DNA of 64,000 nucleotides from Psychrobacter aestuarii (GTDB taxonomy: Bacteria; Pseudomonadota; Gammaproteobacteria; Pseudomonadales; Moraxellaceae). Below the pieces are notes generated by a model. It had not been told where the DNA came from. It ran no database searches and saw only the letters and a program-made list of their open reading frames with translations. Shown one piece after another: positions 42,267 through 51,464 of this stretch. The position numbers were made by a program, and so were the translations under genes. The stretch covers positions 496,001-560,000 of the forward strand of contig NZ_CAJGYT010000001.1 of NCBI RefSeq assembly GCF_904846035.1, read 5' to 3'. Position 1 is the stretch's first letter. Every line of letters starts with the position of its first letter.

Positions 42267-43721
42267 CTAGCGGACGTCAGAGCACCAGTACTTGATGGCG
42301 ACGTAGTCCTCTATACCATACTTTGAGCCTTCACGGCCAAAGCCTGATTGTTTTACGCCACCAAAGGGCGCAACTTCGGTTGAAATCATACCTGTATTGT
42401 GGCCGACCATGCCGTATTCTAAGGCTTCGGTCACGCGCCACGCTTGGGCAAAATCGGTACTGTAAAAATAAGCCGCTAAGCCATAGATGGTATCGTTGGC
42501 TTCTTTGATGGCTTCTGCTTCATCATCAAAGAAGAAAATCGGTGCCACTGGGCCAAAGATTTCTTCTGTAGCGATGTCCATCTCATCGGTCACGCCGCTG
42601 ATGACGGTCGGTTGATACGTCAGCGCTGAGGCGTCATGACGTGAGCCACCTGCCAATACGGTCGCGCCTTTGTCGGTGGCGTCTTTGAGCAGTTTTTCGA
42701 CTTTATCGAGTGCGTCTTCGTTGATAAGTGGTCCGATATCGGTGTCTTTGTCCATACCGTTACCGACTTTGAGCGCTTCGACTTTTTTGGTAAAGATGTC
42801 TAAGAACTTGTCTTTGATGCTGGCTTGTACATAAACGCGGTTGGCGCAAACGCACGTCTGACCTGCGTTACGGAATTTTGAAGCGATTAAGCCATCCGCC
42901 GCTTTTTCAAGATCAGCACTTTCAAAGACGATGAACGGTGCATTGCCGCCCAGCTCTAGTGACAGCTTTTTGATGGTAGGCGCACACTGTGCCATCAGCT
43001 TGCGACCAATGTTGGTTGAGCCTGTGAATGACAGCTTTTTGATGCGCTCATCTGAGGTCAAAATATTACCAATCATCGCTGCATCGCCTGTGACCACTTG
43101 AATCACGCCAGCAGGGATGCCTGCTTTTTCGGCCAAGGCGACCAGTGCTAAGGCAGAATAAGGGGTCTGCACCGCAGGCTTGATAATCATGGTACAGCCA
43201 GCAGCCAAAGCGGGTGCGGCTTTACGCGTAATCATTGCCGCAGGAAAGTTCCATGGGGTGATGGCGGCGCACACACCGATGGGCTGTTTTAGGATGACAT
43301 GACGCAGCTCAGATTTGGTCGCGGGTATCACGTCACCGTAGACGCGCTTGCCTTCTTCAGCAAACCAGCGGATAAAGCTGTTACCATAGCCAATCTCACC
43401 ACGCGACTCGGCAAGAGCTTTACCCTGCTCTTTGGTCATGATGATGGCAAGGTCTTCTTTGTTTTCGTCAATAAGATCCGCCCATTTTTGCATCAACGCA
43501 CCGCGCTCTGCGGCGGTCTTTGCCGCCCAGCTGATTTGCGCTTCAGCAGAATGGGCAACGGCGGCATTGACGTCGTCTTCAGTTAAATCGGGCACATGAC
43601 CGATGACGCTGTCATCAAAAGGATTGGTCACTTCAATACGTGCGCCATTACTGGCATCTTGCCAACGGTCATTGATAAGGCACTGTTCTTTAAACAGCTC
43701 AGGGTTGGTTAACGATTGCAT
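42267..43721 (-). CDS. gabD: Succinate-semialdehyde dehydrogenase, GabD type
   Basis: 484 residues, matching E. coli GabD (482). ITPWNFPAAMITRKAAPALAAG (about 155-176), FTGSTNIGRKLM (cofactor), LELGGNAPFIVFESAD (catalytic Glu) and FRNAGQTCVCANRVYV (catalytic Cys followed by a second Cys, typical of GabD). It oxidises succinate semialdehyde to succinate, closing the GABA route. The promoter region contains a PuuR-box-like sequence within an inverted repeat. Divergent from an IclR-family gene. Confidence 0.95.
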   Translation of the reverse strand: MQSLTNPELFKEQCLINDRWQDASNGARIEVTNPFDDSVIGHVPDLTEDDVNAAVAHSAEAQISWAAKTAAERGALMQKWADLIDENKEDLAIIMTKEQGKALAESRGEIGYGNSFIRWFAEEGKRVYGDVIPATKSELRHVILKQPIGVCAAITPWNFPAAMITRKAAPALAAGCTMIIKPAVQTPYSALALVALAEKAGIPAGVIQVVTGDAAMIGNILTSDERIKKLSFTGSTNIGRKLMAQCAPTIKKLSLELGGNAPFIVFESADLEKAADGLIASKFRNAGQTCVCANRVYVQASIKDKFLDIFTKKVEALKVGNGMDKDTDIGPLINEDALDKVEKLLKDATDKGATVLAGGSRHDASALTYQPTVISGVTDEMDIATEEIFGPVAPIFFFDDEAEAIKEANDTIYGLAAYFYSTDFAQAWRVTEALEYGMVGHNTGMISTEVAPFGGVKQSGFGREGSKYGIEDYVAIKYWCSDVR

Positions 43722-43811
43722 AAAACACTCCTTGTGATGTCGTTAGGCCGTGATAGGGCATCCACGCTATCCGTCGGGATAACTTTTCTGTCTTTATTTG
43801 TTCTGTGATGA

Positions 43812-43840
43812 TTGATGCGATGTTTCTTGTTCAGTATAAT
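43812..43840 (+). promoter_or_regulatory. Sigma-70 promoter candidate toward the IclR gene
   Basis: TTGATG (43812-43817), a 17-base spacer and TATAAT (43835-43840). It reads toward the IclR gene at 44021 with a leader of about 175 bases. Confidence 0.55.
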
Positions 43841-43845
43841 GAACA
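43828..43845. promoter_or_regulatory. PuuR-box-like operator in the gabD/iclR divergent region
   Basis: tcagtataatgaaca (43831-43845) matches 12 of 15 bases of the E. coli PuuR box, including an unbroken TATAATGAACA. It is also the right part of a perfect inverted repeat, tgttca-N6-tgaaca (43828-43845), covering the -10 box of the plus-strand promoter. Confidence 0.5.
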
Positions 43846-44020
43846 TTGATTCAACATATGAGACACTATTATAGAAACAACAGATTCTATTTTGCAACCT
43901 TTATTACGCGTTAAAATGACGCTAAAACGCCTTTTATGTGCTTTTTTGTACTAATTTTTGATGATTCGTCTCTGTAATACCTGTTTTTCTGCTTCTTTTT
44001 CATTTTTTTAAGAGTCCCTT

Positions 44021-44785
44021 ATGAGTACCACGACTGTTCCTGCCCTAGATAAGACGTTTGAAATCTTAGACTTAATCACTGCGCACCCGCAGCCCATGAG
44101 CGCGGCGCAAATTGCCAAAGCGCTCGGCTTTGCCCGCAGCTCAACGCACAATATCTTGCAAAGCCTGCTCGATAAGCACGTCATCTATAAAGATACGGAC
44201 AATCGCTTTCATCTTGGCTCGTACCTGCTGTATTGGGCGGGTAAATATGAGCAGCAGCATGGGGTGATTGAGCTGTTTAAGGATTTAATTGTGCATTACC
44301 CTGCCCTGCGTCAGCATACCGTGACGCTCTCTAAGCTCGATGTCGGTGAGGTGGTGTTTTTGACCTGTCATGAGACGCCAGCGCCGCTGGGCTTTACGTT
44401 TCGCGCAGGCGTGCGTATCCCTGCGGTGTTTTCAGCGACGGGCAAGGCGATGCTCTCGACCATGTCGATGCCCGCGATTAAGGCGTTGTACGGCGGCGTG
44501 TTCCCAACCCCACTTAATCACAATGGGGTTGCCAGTTTTGAGGCGTTAGAGGCGGAGCTGGCTGATGTGCAAAAAACGCGCATCTCGCTCGATGATGGGC
44601 AGCTGCGCGATGGCATGTATTGCATGGGCACGTATGTGCGTAATGCCTCAGGGCACGCGGTGGCGGCGATGGCGGTGAGCTTTTTGCAAGCAGAATATGA
44701 GATGAAACGCGAGGAAGTAAGCGCAATGCTGATTGATTTGGCAAAACAAATGGAGCAGCGTTTGGGCTTTGGTCACAGTAGCTAA
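44021..44785 (+). CDS. IclR-family transcriptional regulator (polyamine/GABA region)
   Basis: 254 residues. N-terminal winged helix (FEILDLITAHPQPMSAAQIAKALGFARSSTHNILQSLLDK, about 10-50) and C-terminal effector domain with GFTFRAGVRIPAVFSATGKAMLS and DDGQLRDGMYCMGTYVRNASGHAVAAMAVSF (about 185-216). Divergent from gabD, so it probably controls gabDT. Effector unknown. It ends 100 bases before the convergent deacetylase-like gene. Confidence 0.88.
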   Translation: MSTTTVPALDKTFEILDLITAHPQPMSAAQIAKALGFARSSTHNILQSLLDKHVIYKDTDNRFHLGSYLLYWAGKYEQQHGVIELFKDLIVHYPALRQHTVTLSKLDVGEVVFLTCHETPAPLGFTFRAGVRIPAVFSATGKAMLSTMSMPAIKALYGGVFPTPLNHNGVASFEALEAELADVQKTRISLDDGQLRDGMYCMGTYVRNASGHAVAAMAVSFLQAEYEMKREEVSAMLIDLAKQMEQRLGFGHSS

Positions 44786-44884
44786 TAGGTGTGTTGAAAC
44801 ATGGCGGAGCGGTTTCCGCCATGGTTTTAAATAAAAAATAACCAGTAAAAACAGTATTGATTTTCTTTAACATTTATCCGTGAC

Positions 44885-45922
44885 TTATTCGTCAATAATA
44901 AGCCCTGACAAAAACGCTTGTAGATTGTCATTCAGCTTGGGCAAATAGTAACCGCCTTCGACCAAGATGATAATGGGTTTACCTAGCGCGACCATCTTTT
45001 GTGCCAAAGTTTTAAAGCCTTCGGTACTGACGCTGCACAGCGCCTCAGGGTCAGACTCATAGACATCAAAACCCAAAACGTGAACAATCACATCGGCATC
45101 AAACAGGGCAACCGTATCCAATGCCTTATCCACGTAGGTAAAAAATCCTGCCTCGTCCGTGCCATGCGGCATGGGATAATTGACATTGTAGCCCTCGCCT
45201 GCACCTTTGCCTTGTTCAAACTCGTGCCCTGTGACCGCAGGATAAAAGTTAACGGGGCTGCCGTGTACCGAGGTGTAGAGCACATCGCTGCGCTCATAAA
45301 AAATCTCTTGAATACCCTGCCCATGGTGCATGTCGGTATCAATGATGGCGATTTTGGCGTATTTTTGCCGTAGATGCTCGGCGATGATGGCAGCATTATT
45401 CAGATAACAAAACCCGCCCGCCGCGCTTTTGCGCGCATGATGACCAGGCGGACGCGAAAAGCACAGCTGAATGTGCGTGTCTTTATCATCGCTATGGTTT
45501 AATAAGGCTTCAGCGGCGCCCAATGCCGTTTGTGCCGACCAATAAATCGACGTCCACGAATGCTCGCTGATAGGCGCGCTGTCATCGGCTTGGTACTTGG
45601 CGGCTTTTGCCATAATGCCGATGGCTGGATTGTCGTAAGGCACAAAAATGCCTGTCTGCACCTGTGCGCCCAAGTCTTCTTCCAGCGCCATCCATTCGTG
45701 ATAGCCGTTTTTTAAAAAGTCCACATAACCAAAATCATGCACTGCCAATATCGGCGCCATGCCAATGTCTATGGCGGTGGTCACGTCTATGCCAAGCGCG
45801 GCGGGCGCTTTTAACAGCTCGGTCATGCGCTCGGGTATCTCTAATGGCTCAAACATTTTGCCATAAGAATAATACGGCAGCGGACGGTGCAAGCTTAAAT
45901 TGTCATGGCTATAGATTTTCAT
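44885..45922 (-). CDS. Histone deacetylase-fold amidohydrolase, acetylpolyamine amidohydrolase-like
   Basis: 345 residues from the ATG at 45922, nine bases after AAGGA (the ATG at 45931 directly abuts that site). Zinc-dependent deacetylase motifs: RPPGHHARKSAAGGFCYLNNAA (about 155-176), zinc ligands in DTDMHHGQGIQ, and GFDVYESDP (third ligand). Family members remove acetyl groups from acetylpolyamines or other small amides. The setting beside putrescine and GABA genes favours acetylputrescine or acetylcadaverine; this is inference. Confidence 0.88.
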   Translation of the reverse strand: MKIYSHDNLSLHRPLPYYSYGKMFEPLEIPERMTELLKAPAALGIDVTTAIDIGMAPILAVHDFGYVDFLKNGYHEWMALEEDLGAQVQTGIFVPYDNPAIGIMAKAAKYQADDSAPISEHSWTSIYWSAQTALGAAEALLNHSDDKDTHIQLCFSRPPGHHARKSAAGGFCYLNNAAIIAEHLRQKYAKIAIIDTDMHHGQGIQEIFYERSDVLYTSVHGSPVNFYPAVTGHEFEQGKGAGEGYNVNYPMPHGTDEAGFFTYVDKALDTVALFDADVIVHVLGFDVYESDPEALCSVSTEGFKTLAQKMVALGKPIIILVEGGYYLPKLNDNLQAFLSGLIIDE

Positions 45923-45959
45923 GTGGGGCATTCCTTTGCGTGGGTTTTTTATGAATCAA

Positions 45960-47222
45960 TTATACAATACCATCCGCTTTAAGCTTAGCAATGGTAGCAG
46001 CGTCATAGCCGAGCGCTTGTAATGTACTGTCGGTATGCTCGCTTAGGCGTGGCGGTGGGCTACGGTAGGTGACGGGCGAGGCTGAGAGTTTAATCGGATT
46101 GCCAAGTGCGCGCACGGGGCTGCCGCTGTTGGCAAAGTCCACAATCATCTCCCGCGCTTGTAATTGCGGCATGGCTAAGGCCTCGGCGACGTTATGAATC
46201 GCGCCGCATGGCACGCCCGCGGCATTGAGTTTGTCTAGCCAATAGTCCCGCGGCTGCTGGATAAAATGCTCGGCAAGCAGCTTGGTCAATGGTTCGCGCT
46301 GTGCCACGCGCGCAGGATTGGTGGCGTAGCGCTCATCGTGATACAGATCAATGTTAAGCAGCTGGCAGAGCTTGGCAAACTGAGCATCGTTACCACAGGC
46401 TAAAATAAAATACCCCCCATTCGCCGCAGCAAACACTTGATAAGGCACGATGTTCGGATGGTCGTTACCAAGGCGCGGCGGCACATCGCCTGTCGCCAGA
46501 TGGTTCATACCGACATTGGCAAGCATGGCAATAGCGCTATCAAGCAGCGCCACATCGACGTGCTGCCCCTCACCTGTGCGCGTGCGCGCAATCAGCGCCG
46601 CCTCGATGCCAATGGTCAGCTGCAAACCTGCAAACAAGTCCACCACCGCGACGCCGACCTTGTGCGGTGCGCCATCGCTCGGACCTGTGATGCTCATCAG
46701 CCCTGAAAGTCCTTGAATAATATAGTCGTACCCTGCACGGCTGGCATCGGGTCCTGACTGCCCAAAGCCTGTGAGTGAGGCGTAAATCAGACGCGGATTG
46801 ATGGCTTGCAAGCTGGCGTAATCCAAACCGTATTTTTTTAGACCGCCGACTTTGAAATTTTCGACCAGCACGTCACTGTCTGCGGCGAGCTGCTTGATGA
46901 TGGCTTGTCCCTCAAGGGTGGTGATGTCTACGGTAAGGGACTGTTTGTTGCGGTTGATGGTGGCGTAATAGGCGGAGGTGTCGTCACTAAAGGTCGGTGG
47001 CGCCCAATGCCGCGTTTCGTCACCGATATTGGGGCGCTCGATTTTTATCACTTCGGCGCCTAGGTCTGCCAATACTTGCGTGCAGCTTGGTCCTGCAAGG
47101 ACGCGGGATAAATCCAGCACTTTAATGCCATGCAGTGTACCTTTGGCAGGGTTATTCGGTTGTTCGCTGTACTCGCCTGCCTGCGCCGCGTGGGTTGTCT
47201 GCTTGTTGTGCGCCATGCTCAT
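45960..47222 (-). CDS. Class III CoA-transferase (CaiB/BaiF family), probably for glutarate
   Basis: 420 residues, with a polar N-terminal tail of about 28 before the fold starts at GIKVLDLSRVLAGPSCTQVLADLGAEVIKIE. The catalytic Asp lies in SRAGYDYIIQGLSGLMSITG (about 163-182). C-terminal AGVPCGAIHNVAEALAMPQLQAREM is typical. Such enzymes move CoA between dicarboxylic acids; the glutaryl-CoA dehydrogenase gene immediately upstream suggests succinyl-CoA:glutarate transfer. Confidence 0.88.
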   Translation of the reverse strand: MSMAHNKQTTHAAQAGEYSEQPNNPAKGTLHGIKVLDLSRVLAGPSCTQVLADLGAEVIKIERPNIGDETRHWAPPTFSDDTSAYYATINRNKQSLTVDITTLEGQAIIKQLAADSDVLVENFKVGGLKKYGLDYASLQAINPRLIYASLTGFGQSGPDASRAGYDYIIQGLSGLMSITGPSDGAPHKVGVAVVDLFAGLQLTIGIEAALIARTRTGEGQHVDVALLDSAIAMLANVGMNHLATGDVPPRLGNDHPNIVPYQVFAAANGGYFILACGNDAQFAKLCQLLNIDLYHDERYATNPARVAQREPLTKLLAEHFIQQPRDYWLDKLNAAGVPCGAIHNVAEALAMPQLQAREMIVDFANSGSPVRALGNPIKLSASPVTYRSPPPRLSEHTDSTLQALGYDAATIAKLKADGIV

Positions 47223-47346
47223 GATTGTCCCTTATCGCTGATGGTTTGCCATTTTCCTTGTGCCGCTTTTTTGCTGCTGTGCTTTGTTGTCCATGACTGC
47301 CCGTTGCGTCCTGCTTGGGGCGGTCTGATAGTGTGGCTAAAAAGGG

Positions 47347-48531
47347 TTAATAAAACGCCTGAATACCCGTCTGCGCACGACCCAAAATCAGTGCGTGGAT
47401 GTCGTGCGTGCCTTCATAGGTGTTGACGGCTTCTAGGTTCATAACGTGGCGGATGATGTGGTACTCGTCCGAGATGCCGTTGCCGCCGTGCATGTCTCGC
47501 GCCAATCGTGCGATATCGAGCGCCTTGCCGCAGTTGTTGCGCTTAATCATCGAAATCATCTCAGGCGCGGCTTTGCCCTCATCCATCAAGCGACCGACGC
47601 GCAGCGCGGCTTGTAGACCAAGCGTGACCTCGGTTTGCATATTGGCAAGCTTTAATTGCACCAGCTGGGTGGCAGCCAGCTGGCGACCAAACTGGGTGCG
47701 CTCAAGGGTGTACTGGCGCGCCGCTTTCCAGCAAAATTCTGCCGCGCCCATACTGCCCCACGCGATGCCGTAACGCGCTTTGTTTAGGCAGCCGAACGGT
47801 CCTTTGAGACCGCGAATGTCAGGAAAGGCATTGGCTTCGGGCACAAAGACTTTGTCCATGACAATCTCGCCTGTGACTGAGGCGCGTAATGAAAACTTGC
47901 CCTCAATCTTGGGCGCGGACAGCCCCTTCATACCTTTGTCTAAGATAAACCCGCGAATATCGCCCGCATCGTCCTTTGCCCAGACCACAAACACATCGGC
48001 AATCGGACTGTTGGTAATCCACATTTTCGAGCCTGAAAGCTGATAGCCGCCATCCACCGTGCGCGCACGCGTTTTCATCGACGCAGGGTCAGAGCCAGAG
48101 TCAGGCTCGGTCAAGCCAAAGCAGCCGACATACTCGCCACTTGCCAGCTTGGGCAGGTATTTTTCTTTTTGCTCCTCAGTGCCATACGCCCAAATCGGAT
48201 GCATCACAAGGCTCGATTGCACACTCATCGCCGAGCGATAGCCTGAGTCCACCGCCTCGACTTCTTTGGCAATCAAGCCATAAGCGACGCTGGATAGCCC
48301 CGCACAGCCGTAGCCGTCAATGGTCACGCCGAGCAGTCCCATCTCGCCCATTTCGCGCATGATATTGCGGTCAAAGTGCTCGTTGCGGTTTGCCTCAATG
48401 ATATTGGGCATCAATGATTTTTGAAAAAACTGATGCGCGCTGTCGGTGACCATGCGTTCTTCTTCAGTCAGCTGCTCGCGTAATAAGAATGGGTCTTGCC
48501 AATCAAACTGTGCTTTGTCGTGCTGTGCCAT
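47347..48531 (-). CDS. gcdH: Glutaryl-CoA dehydrogenase
   Basis: 394 residues from ATG 48531 behind AAGGGG, the family length. Acyl-CoA dehydrogenase fold: [20 protein letters not shown] (FAD/substrate, about 140-159), [18 protein letters not shown], and the catalytic Glu in [22 protein letters not shown] near the C-terminus. [16 protein letters not shown] is diagnostic for GcdH. It oxidises and decarboxylates glutaryl-CoA to crotonyl-CoA in lysine, cadaverine and glutarate breakdown. The start at 48594 would add 21 unlike residues. Confidence 0.94.
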   Translation of the reverse strand: MAQHDKAQFDWQDPFLLREQLTEEERMVTDSAHQFFQKSLMPNIIEANRNEHFDRNIMREMGEMGLLGVTIDGYGCAGLSSVAYGLIAKEVEAVDSGYRSAMSVQSSLVMHPIWAYGTEEQKEKYLPKLASGEYVGCFGLTEPDSGSDPASMKTRARTVDGGYQLSGSKMWITNSPIADVFVVWAKDDAGDIRGFILDKGMKGLSAPKIEGKFSLRASVTGEIVMDKVFVPEANAFPDIRGLKGPFGCLNKARYGIAWGSMGAAEFCWKAARQYTLERTQFGRQLAATQLVQLKLANMQTEVTLGLQAALRVGRLMDEGKAAPEMISMIKRNNCGKALDIARLARDMHGGNGISDEYHIIRHVMNLEAVNTYEGTHDIHALILGRAQTGIQAFY

Positions 48532-48594
48532 GTCGTGCCCCTTGTCCTTGGTGTGCGTGTCATAGATAAATACGATTGATATAGCATAAGACAC

Positions 48595-48675
48595 ACGCTC
48601 GATTAAAGGCTATTTTCCTTGCTTGCTGTGACTTCGTCTTTTGATGCTACGAAAAACAGCCTTCAATCTCGCTGT
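48595..48675 (-). repeat. Dispersed palindromic repeat, copy C (inverted)
   Basis: Reverse-strand copy of the element at 27046 and 39051. The arms attgaaggctgtttttc and ggaaaatagcctttaat pair with a few G-U pairs, and the loop has the agtcacagcaagcaag core. It occupies part of the 302-bp gap between gcdH and the IclR gene; the rest (48676-48833) is AT-rich with nothing else recognised. Confidence 0.85.
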
Positions 48676-48833
48676 AACATTTTTGAGTTAACTGTCTTTA
48701 GCTTACTGCTTTTGCTTGATAAACTTCTTATTGCCAATTCAGTTCCATTATGCGAAACTAAGTTTCACATTACAAAACCATTTAAGCAGAATCCCTGTAT
48801 CTTGTAAACCCATATCCACTATTTGGCGATAAA

Positions 48834-49664
48834 ATGAGCGTATCTAATCAGCACCCGACCCCCTTACTTGAGACCTTAAACATCCGCCTTGCGGACAGTA
48901 AAGACAATGGCGACCGCCAGTTTGTGACCGCACTTGGACGCGGGCTTGCCTTACTTGCCGCCTTTGAACATCAAGATCAGCTGAGCCATCAGGCATTGTG
49001 CCAAGCCGCTGCTTTGCCCAAAGCCACGGTAACGCGCCTGATTCATACCTTGACGACGTTGGGATTTTTAACGACCACTGCAGACGGGCAATACCGTTTG
49101 GGCAGCAGTGCGCTGCGCCTGAGCATGGCGGCGTGGGGGCGGCATGATATGGTGGCGCTCGCTGAGCCGCTGCTGCGTGAGTTTGCGCGCACGCATGAAG
49201 TGTCGGTCAATCTGGCGACCGAAGTGGATGGCGAGATGCGTTATTTGGCGTGTTGCCGTAGTCCTGCTCGCCTGTCGGTCAATCTGCAAGTTGGCTCGGC
49301 AGTGCCCGTTGCCGATACGGCGATTGGACGTGCGTTTTATGCCATCAGTACGCCAAGCAAGCGCACAGACATCGAAGCAAGATTACAAGAGCACTTGCCC
49401 GCCCCTGCCTTTACCAAGGCGCAGCAGCAATTATCAGACGCCGCCGTGCATTATCAAACGCACGGCTATACCTTGTCCGATGGCGAGTTTTCGCCCGATA
49501 TTCTTGCGGTGGCGGTGGGGGTATATGATGTGGTGACAGGCGCGTACGCTTATTCGCTGAACGCCAGCGTGCCGCGTGCCAGCCGAGACAGCGATGACTA
49601 TGCGGCGCTGATTGTGCCCAAGTTGCAAGCGTTGGCTGAACGCATTGGGCGCGGTGAAGCGTAA
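48834..49664 (+). CDS. IclR-family transcriptional regulator (glutarate module)
   Basis: 276 residues. An N-terminal extension of about 28 residues precedes the winged helix (FVTALGRGLALLAAFEHQDQLSHQALCQAAALPKATVTRLIHTL). The effector domain has RYLACCRSPARLSVNLQVGSAVPVADTAIGRAF and YTLSDGEFSPDILAVAVGV, the pattern of PcaR/PobR-like members that sense aromatic or dicarboxylic acids. Divergent from gcdH, so it probably controls gcdH and the CoA-transferase; the ligand is inference. Confidence 0.88.
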   Translation: MSVSNQHPTPLLETLNIRLADSKDNGDRQFVTALGRGLALLAAFEHQDQLSHQALCQAAALPKATVTRLIHTLTTLGFLTTTADGQYRLGSSALRLSMAAWGRHDMVALAEPLLREFARTHEVSVNLATEVDGEMRYLACCRSPARLSVNLQVGSAVPVADTAIGRAFYAISTPSKRTDIEARLQEHLPAPAFTKAQQQLSDAAVHYQTHGYTLSDGEFSPDILAVAVGVYDVVTGAYAYSLNASVPRASRDSDDYAALIVPKLQALAERIGRGEA

Positions 49665-49682
49665 AAAATGATCTTTAAAAGG

Positions 49683-51464
49683 TTATAAACAACACGAGCA
49701 ATTGCGCTTGGTTTTTGGCATTAGGCCAATACCTGGATTAAAGCTATTGGTCGGGTCAAGGCGCTCATAAAACTGCTGCAAGTCAGGCTCAGCTTCGTAC
49801 AGATGCCCGACATTATGCTCGGCGGGGTATTTTGCGCCGCGCTCGTTTAATCGTTTAAGCATCATTTTTTTGACCATTTTGGCATCGCTGCCTTTTTTTA
49901 GGATATAGTCTTGGTGAAAGACATAACAAAAAAAGTGTCCGTAATACAATCGTTTTTCTAAATGCTGAGTAATGGACTCGGGTAAGGTTTCCAGCCAGTC
50001 GAGTTCGTTACGCGGGATGGCAATGTCGAGTGCCAGCATCTCCCCGACCTCTTCCTCGTGCATGACTTCATAGCGTATCGCCGCGCCTGCAGCAGCAAAA
50101 CGATGCAAAAAGGCGCTTTCGGACTCTTTGGGCGTACAGACAAAATAACTGCCCGTATCTGATGCGGCAAAAAACTGCTGTAAAAAGTGCGCCGCCTCAT
50201 CAATCCCCGCATCGCTCATTTTAATCATCAAATGATGCTCATATTGGTTGCGGTACTCGAGCATGCGCTTTGGCAAATGCTGCGGCAAGACTTGTGCTGC
50301 CATCTGCATCAGCTTATCGGTCAGATGGTTGGGCAGCCACGACCACTTATGCAGCTTGGCATCGATGCTGCCTTTGATGGCAAACAGTTTGGGCAGCGCA
50401 TCCGTGCCCAGATGCTTGATGCTCAAAAAGGTGTCTTTGCCATACTTTGCTGACACATCAAAAATATCGCGGTGCAGGTATTCGCCCACTTCGGGCATAT
50501 TTTTAAACGTTGACAATACTTGCCGTCTTAATTCGGCAAGCTCGCGCACGCTGTGACTACCGACATAAAAGGTCTGCTCCGCCTGCGCTGTGGGATACGT
50601 GTCCAGACGCACGGCAAATACCGCAATCTTACCCGCACAGCCGCTTGCTTCATACAGTCTGCGCTTATCGGCATTAAAGCGGCTCGGCGTGCTGGCATCA
50701 ATGTCGCGGATGCGCTCGATATATGCTTTGTCCGACGCCAGCTTGTCGCTGCTTGGTACGCCATGCATATCAAAATGCCCGTGCTGCAAGTTGGTCAATA
50801 TCTCTTCAGGCGAGCGTCCGAGCCGCATGCCCAAATGATTAACCAGCACCAGCTGCCCGTGCCGATTGATTTGCGCAAATAAAGACAGCTCAGTATAAGC
50901 AGGTCCGCGTTTGACCAGCGCACCGCCTGAATTGTTAGACACGCCGCCGACGATAGACGCGCCCAGCGTGGAGGAGCCGATGACCGAATGCGGTGCACGA
51001 TTGACCGCTTTGAGTTCATTTTGCAACTGATGTAGCGTCGCGCCAGGTAGGCTGATGATTTGCTCATTGTTATTAATCAAATACAGCTGATTGACCGCGA
51101 GCGTATTGATGACCACCACAGGACGGTCATAGTCATTGCCACTGGGCGTCGAGCCTTCGGTCAGACCTGTCTTTGCTGCCTGCATGATGATAATGCAATC
51201 GCCTGCAACGCAAACCTCAAGACAACGCCAAATCTCAAATAAGGTTTGCGGAAATAGTACCGCAAGCGCACTGCCGCCACCTGAGCGCCAGCCTGTGCGA
51301 TAGTGCTCGTTTTTCTCAGGGTCGGCTTGCACATGGTCTGCGCCCAATATCTCGGTAAAGCGCGCCAATACCGCAGCCGCACTGAGCTGACTGCTGGGCG
51401 TAGCGCTGGACATATAGTGCTGCTCGCCTTGTCTTACCCGTTGCTGAGTCATTACGTTCGTCAT
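49683..51464 (-). CDS. dld: Quinone-dependent D-lactate dehydrogenase
   Basis: 593 residues against 571 in E. coli Dld; an internal Met (MSSATPSS, residue 18) may be the true start, since the extension overlaps lldP. FAD-binding domain with AAKTGLTEGSTPSGNDYDRPVVVI and HSVIGSSTLGASIVGGVSNNSGGALVKRGPAYTE (about 95-185). Membrane-binding and cap domains follow, ending in AEHNVGHLYEAEPDLQQFYERLDPTNSFNPG. It oxidises D-lactate to pyruvate at the inner membrane, passing electrons to quinone. Confidence 0.94.
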   Translation of the reverse strand: MTNVMTQQRVRQGEQHYMSSATPSSQLSAAAVLARFTEILGADHVQADPEKNEHYRTGWRSGGGSALAVLFPQTLFEIWRCLEVCVAGDCIIIMQAAKTGLTEGSTPSGNDYDRPVVVINTLAVNQLYLINNNEQIISLPGATLHQLQNELKAVNRAPHSVIGSSTLGASIVGGVSNNSGGALVKRGPAYTELSLFAQINRHGQLVLVNHLGMRLGRSPEEILTNLQHGHFDMHGVPSSDKLASDKAYIERIRDIDASTPSRFNADKRRLYEASGCAGKIAVFAVRLDTYPTAQAEQTFYVGSHSVRELAELRRQVLSTFKNMPEVGEYLHRDIFDVSAKYGKDTFLSIKHLGTDALPKLFAIKGSIDAKLHKWSWLPNHLTDKLMQMAAQVLPQHLPKRMLEYRNQYEHHLMIKMSDAGIDEAAHFLQQFFAASDTGSYFVCTPKESESAFLHRFAAAGAAIRYEVMHEEEVGEMLALDIAIPRNELDWLETLPESITQHLEKRLYYGHFFCYVFHQDYILKKGSDAKMVKKMMLKRLNERGAKYPAEHNVGHLYEAEPDLQQFYERLDPTNSFNPGIGLMPKTKRNCSCCL

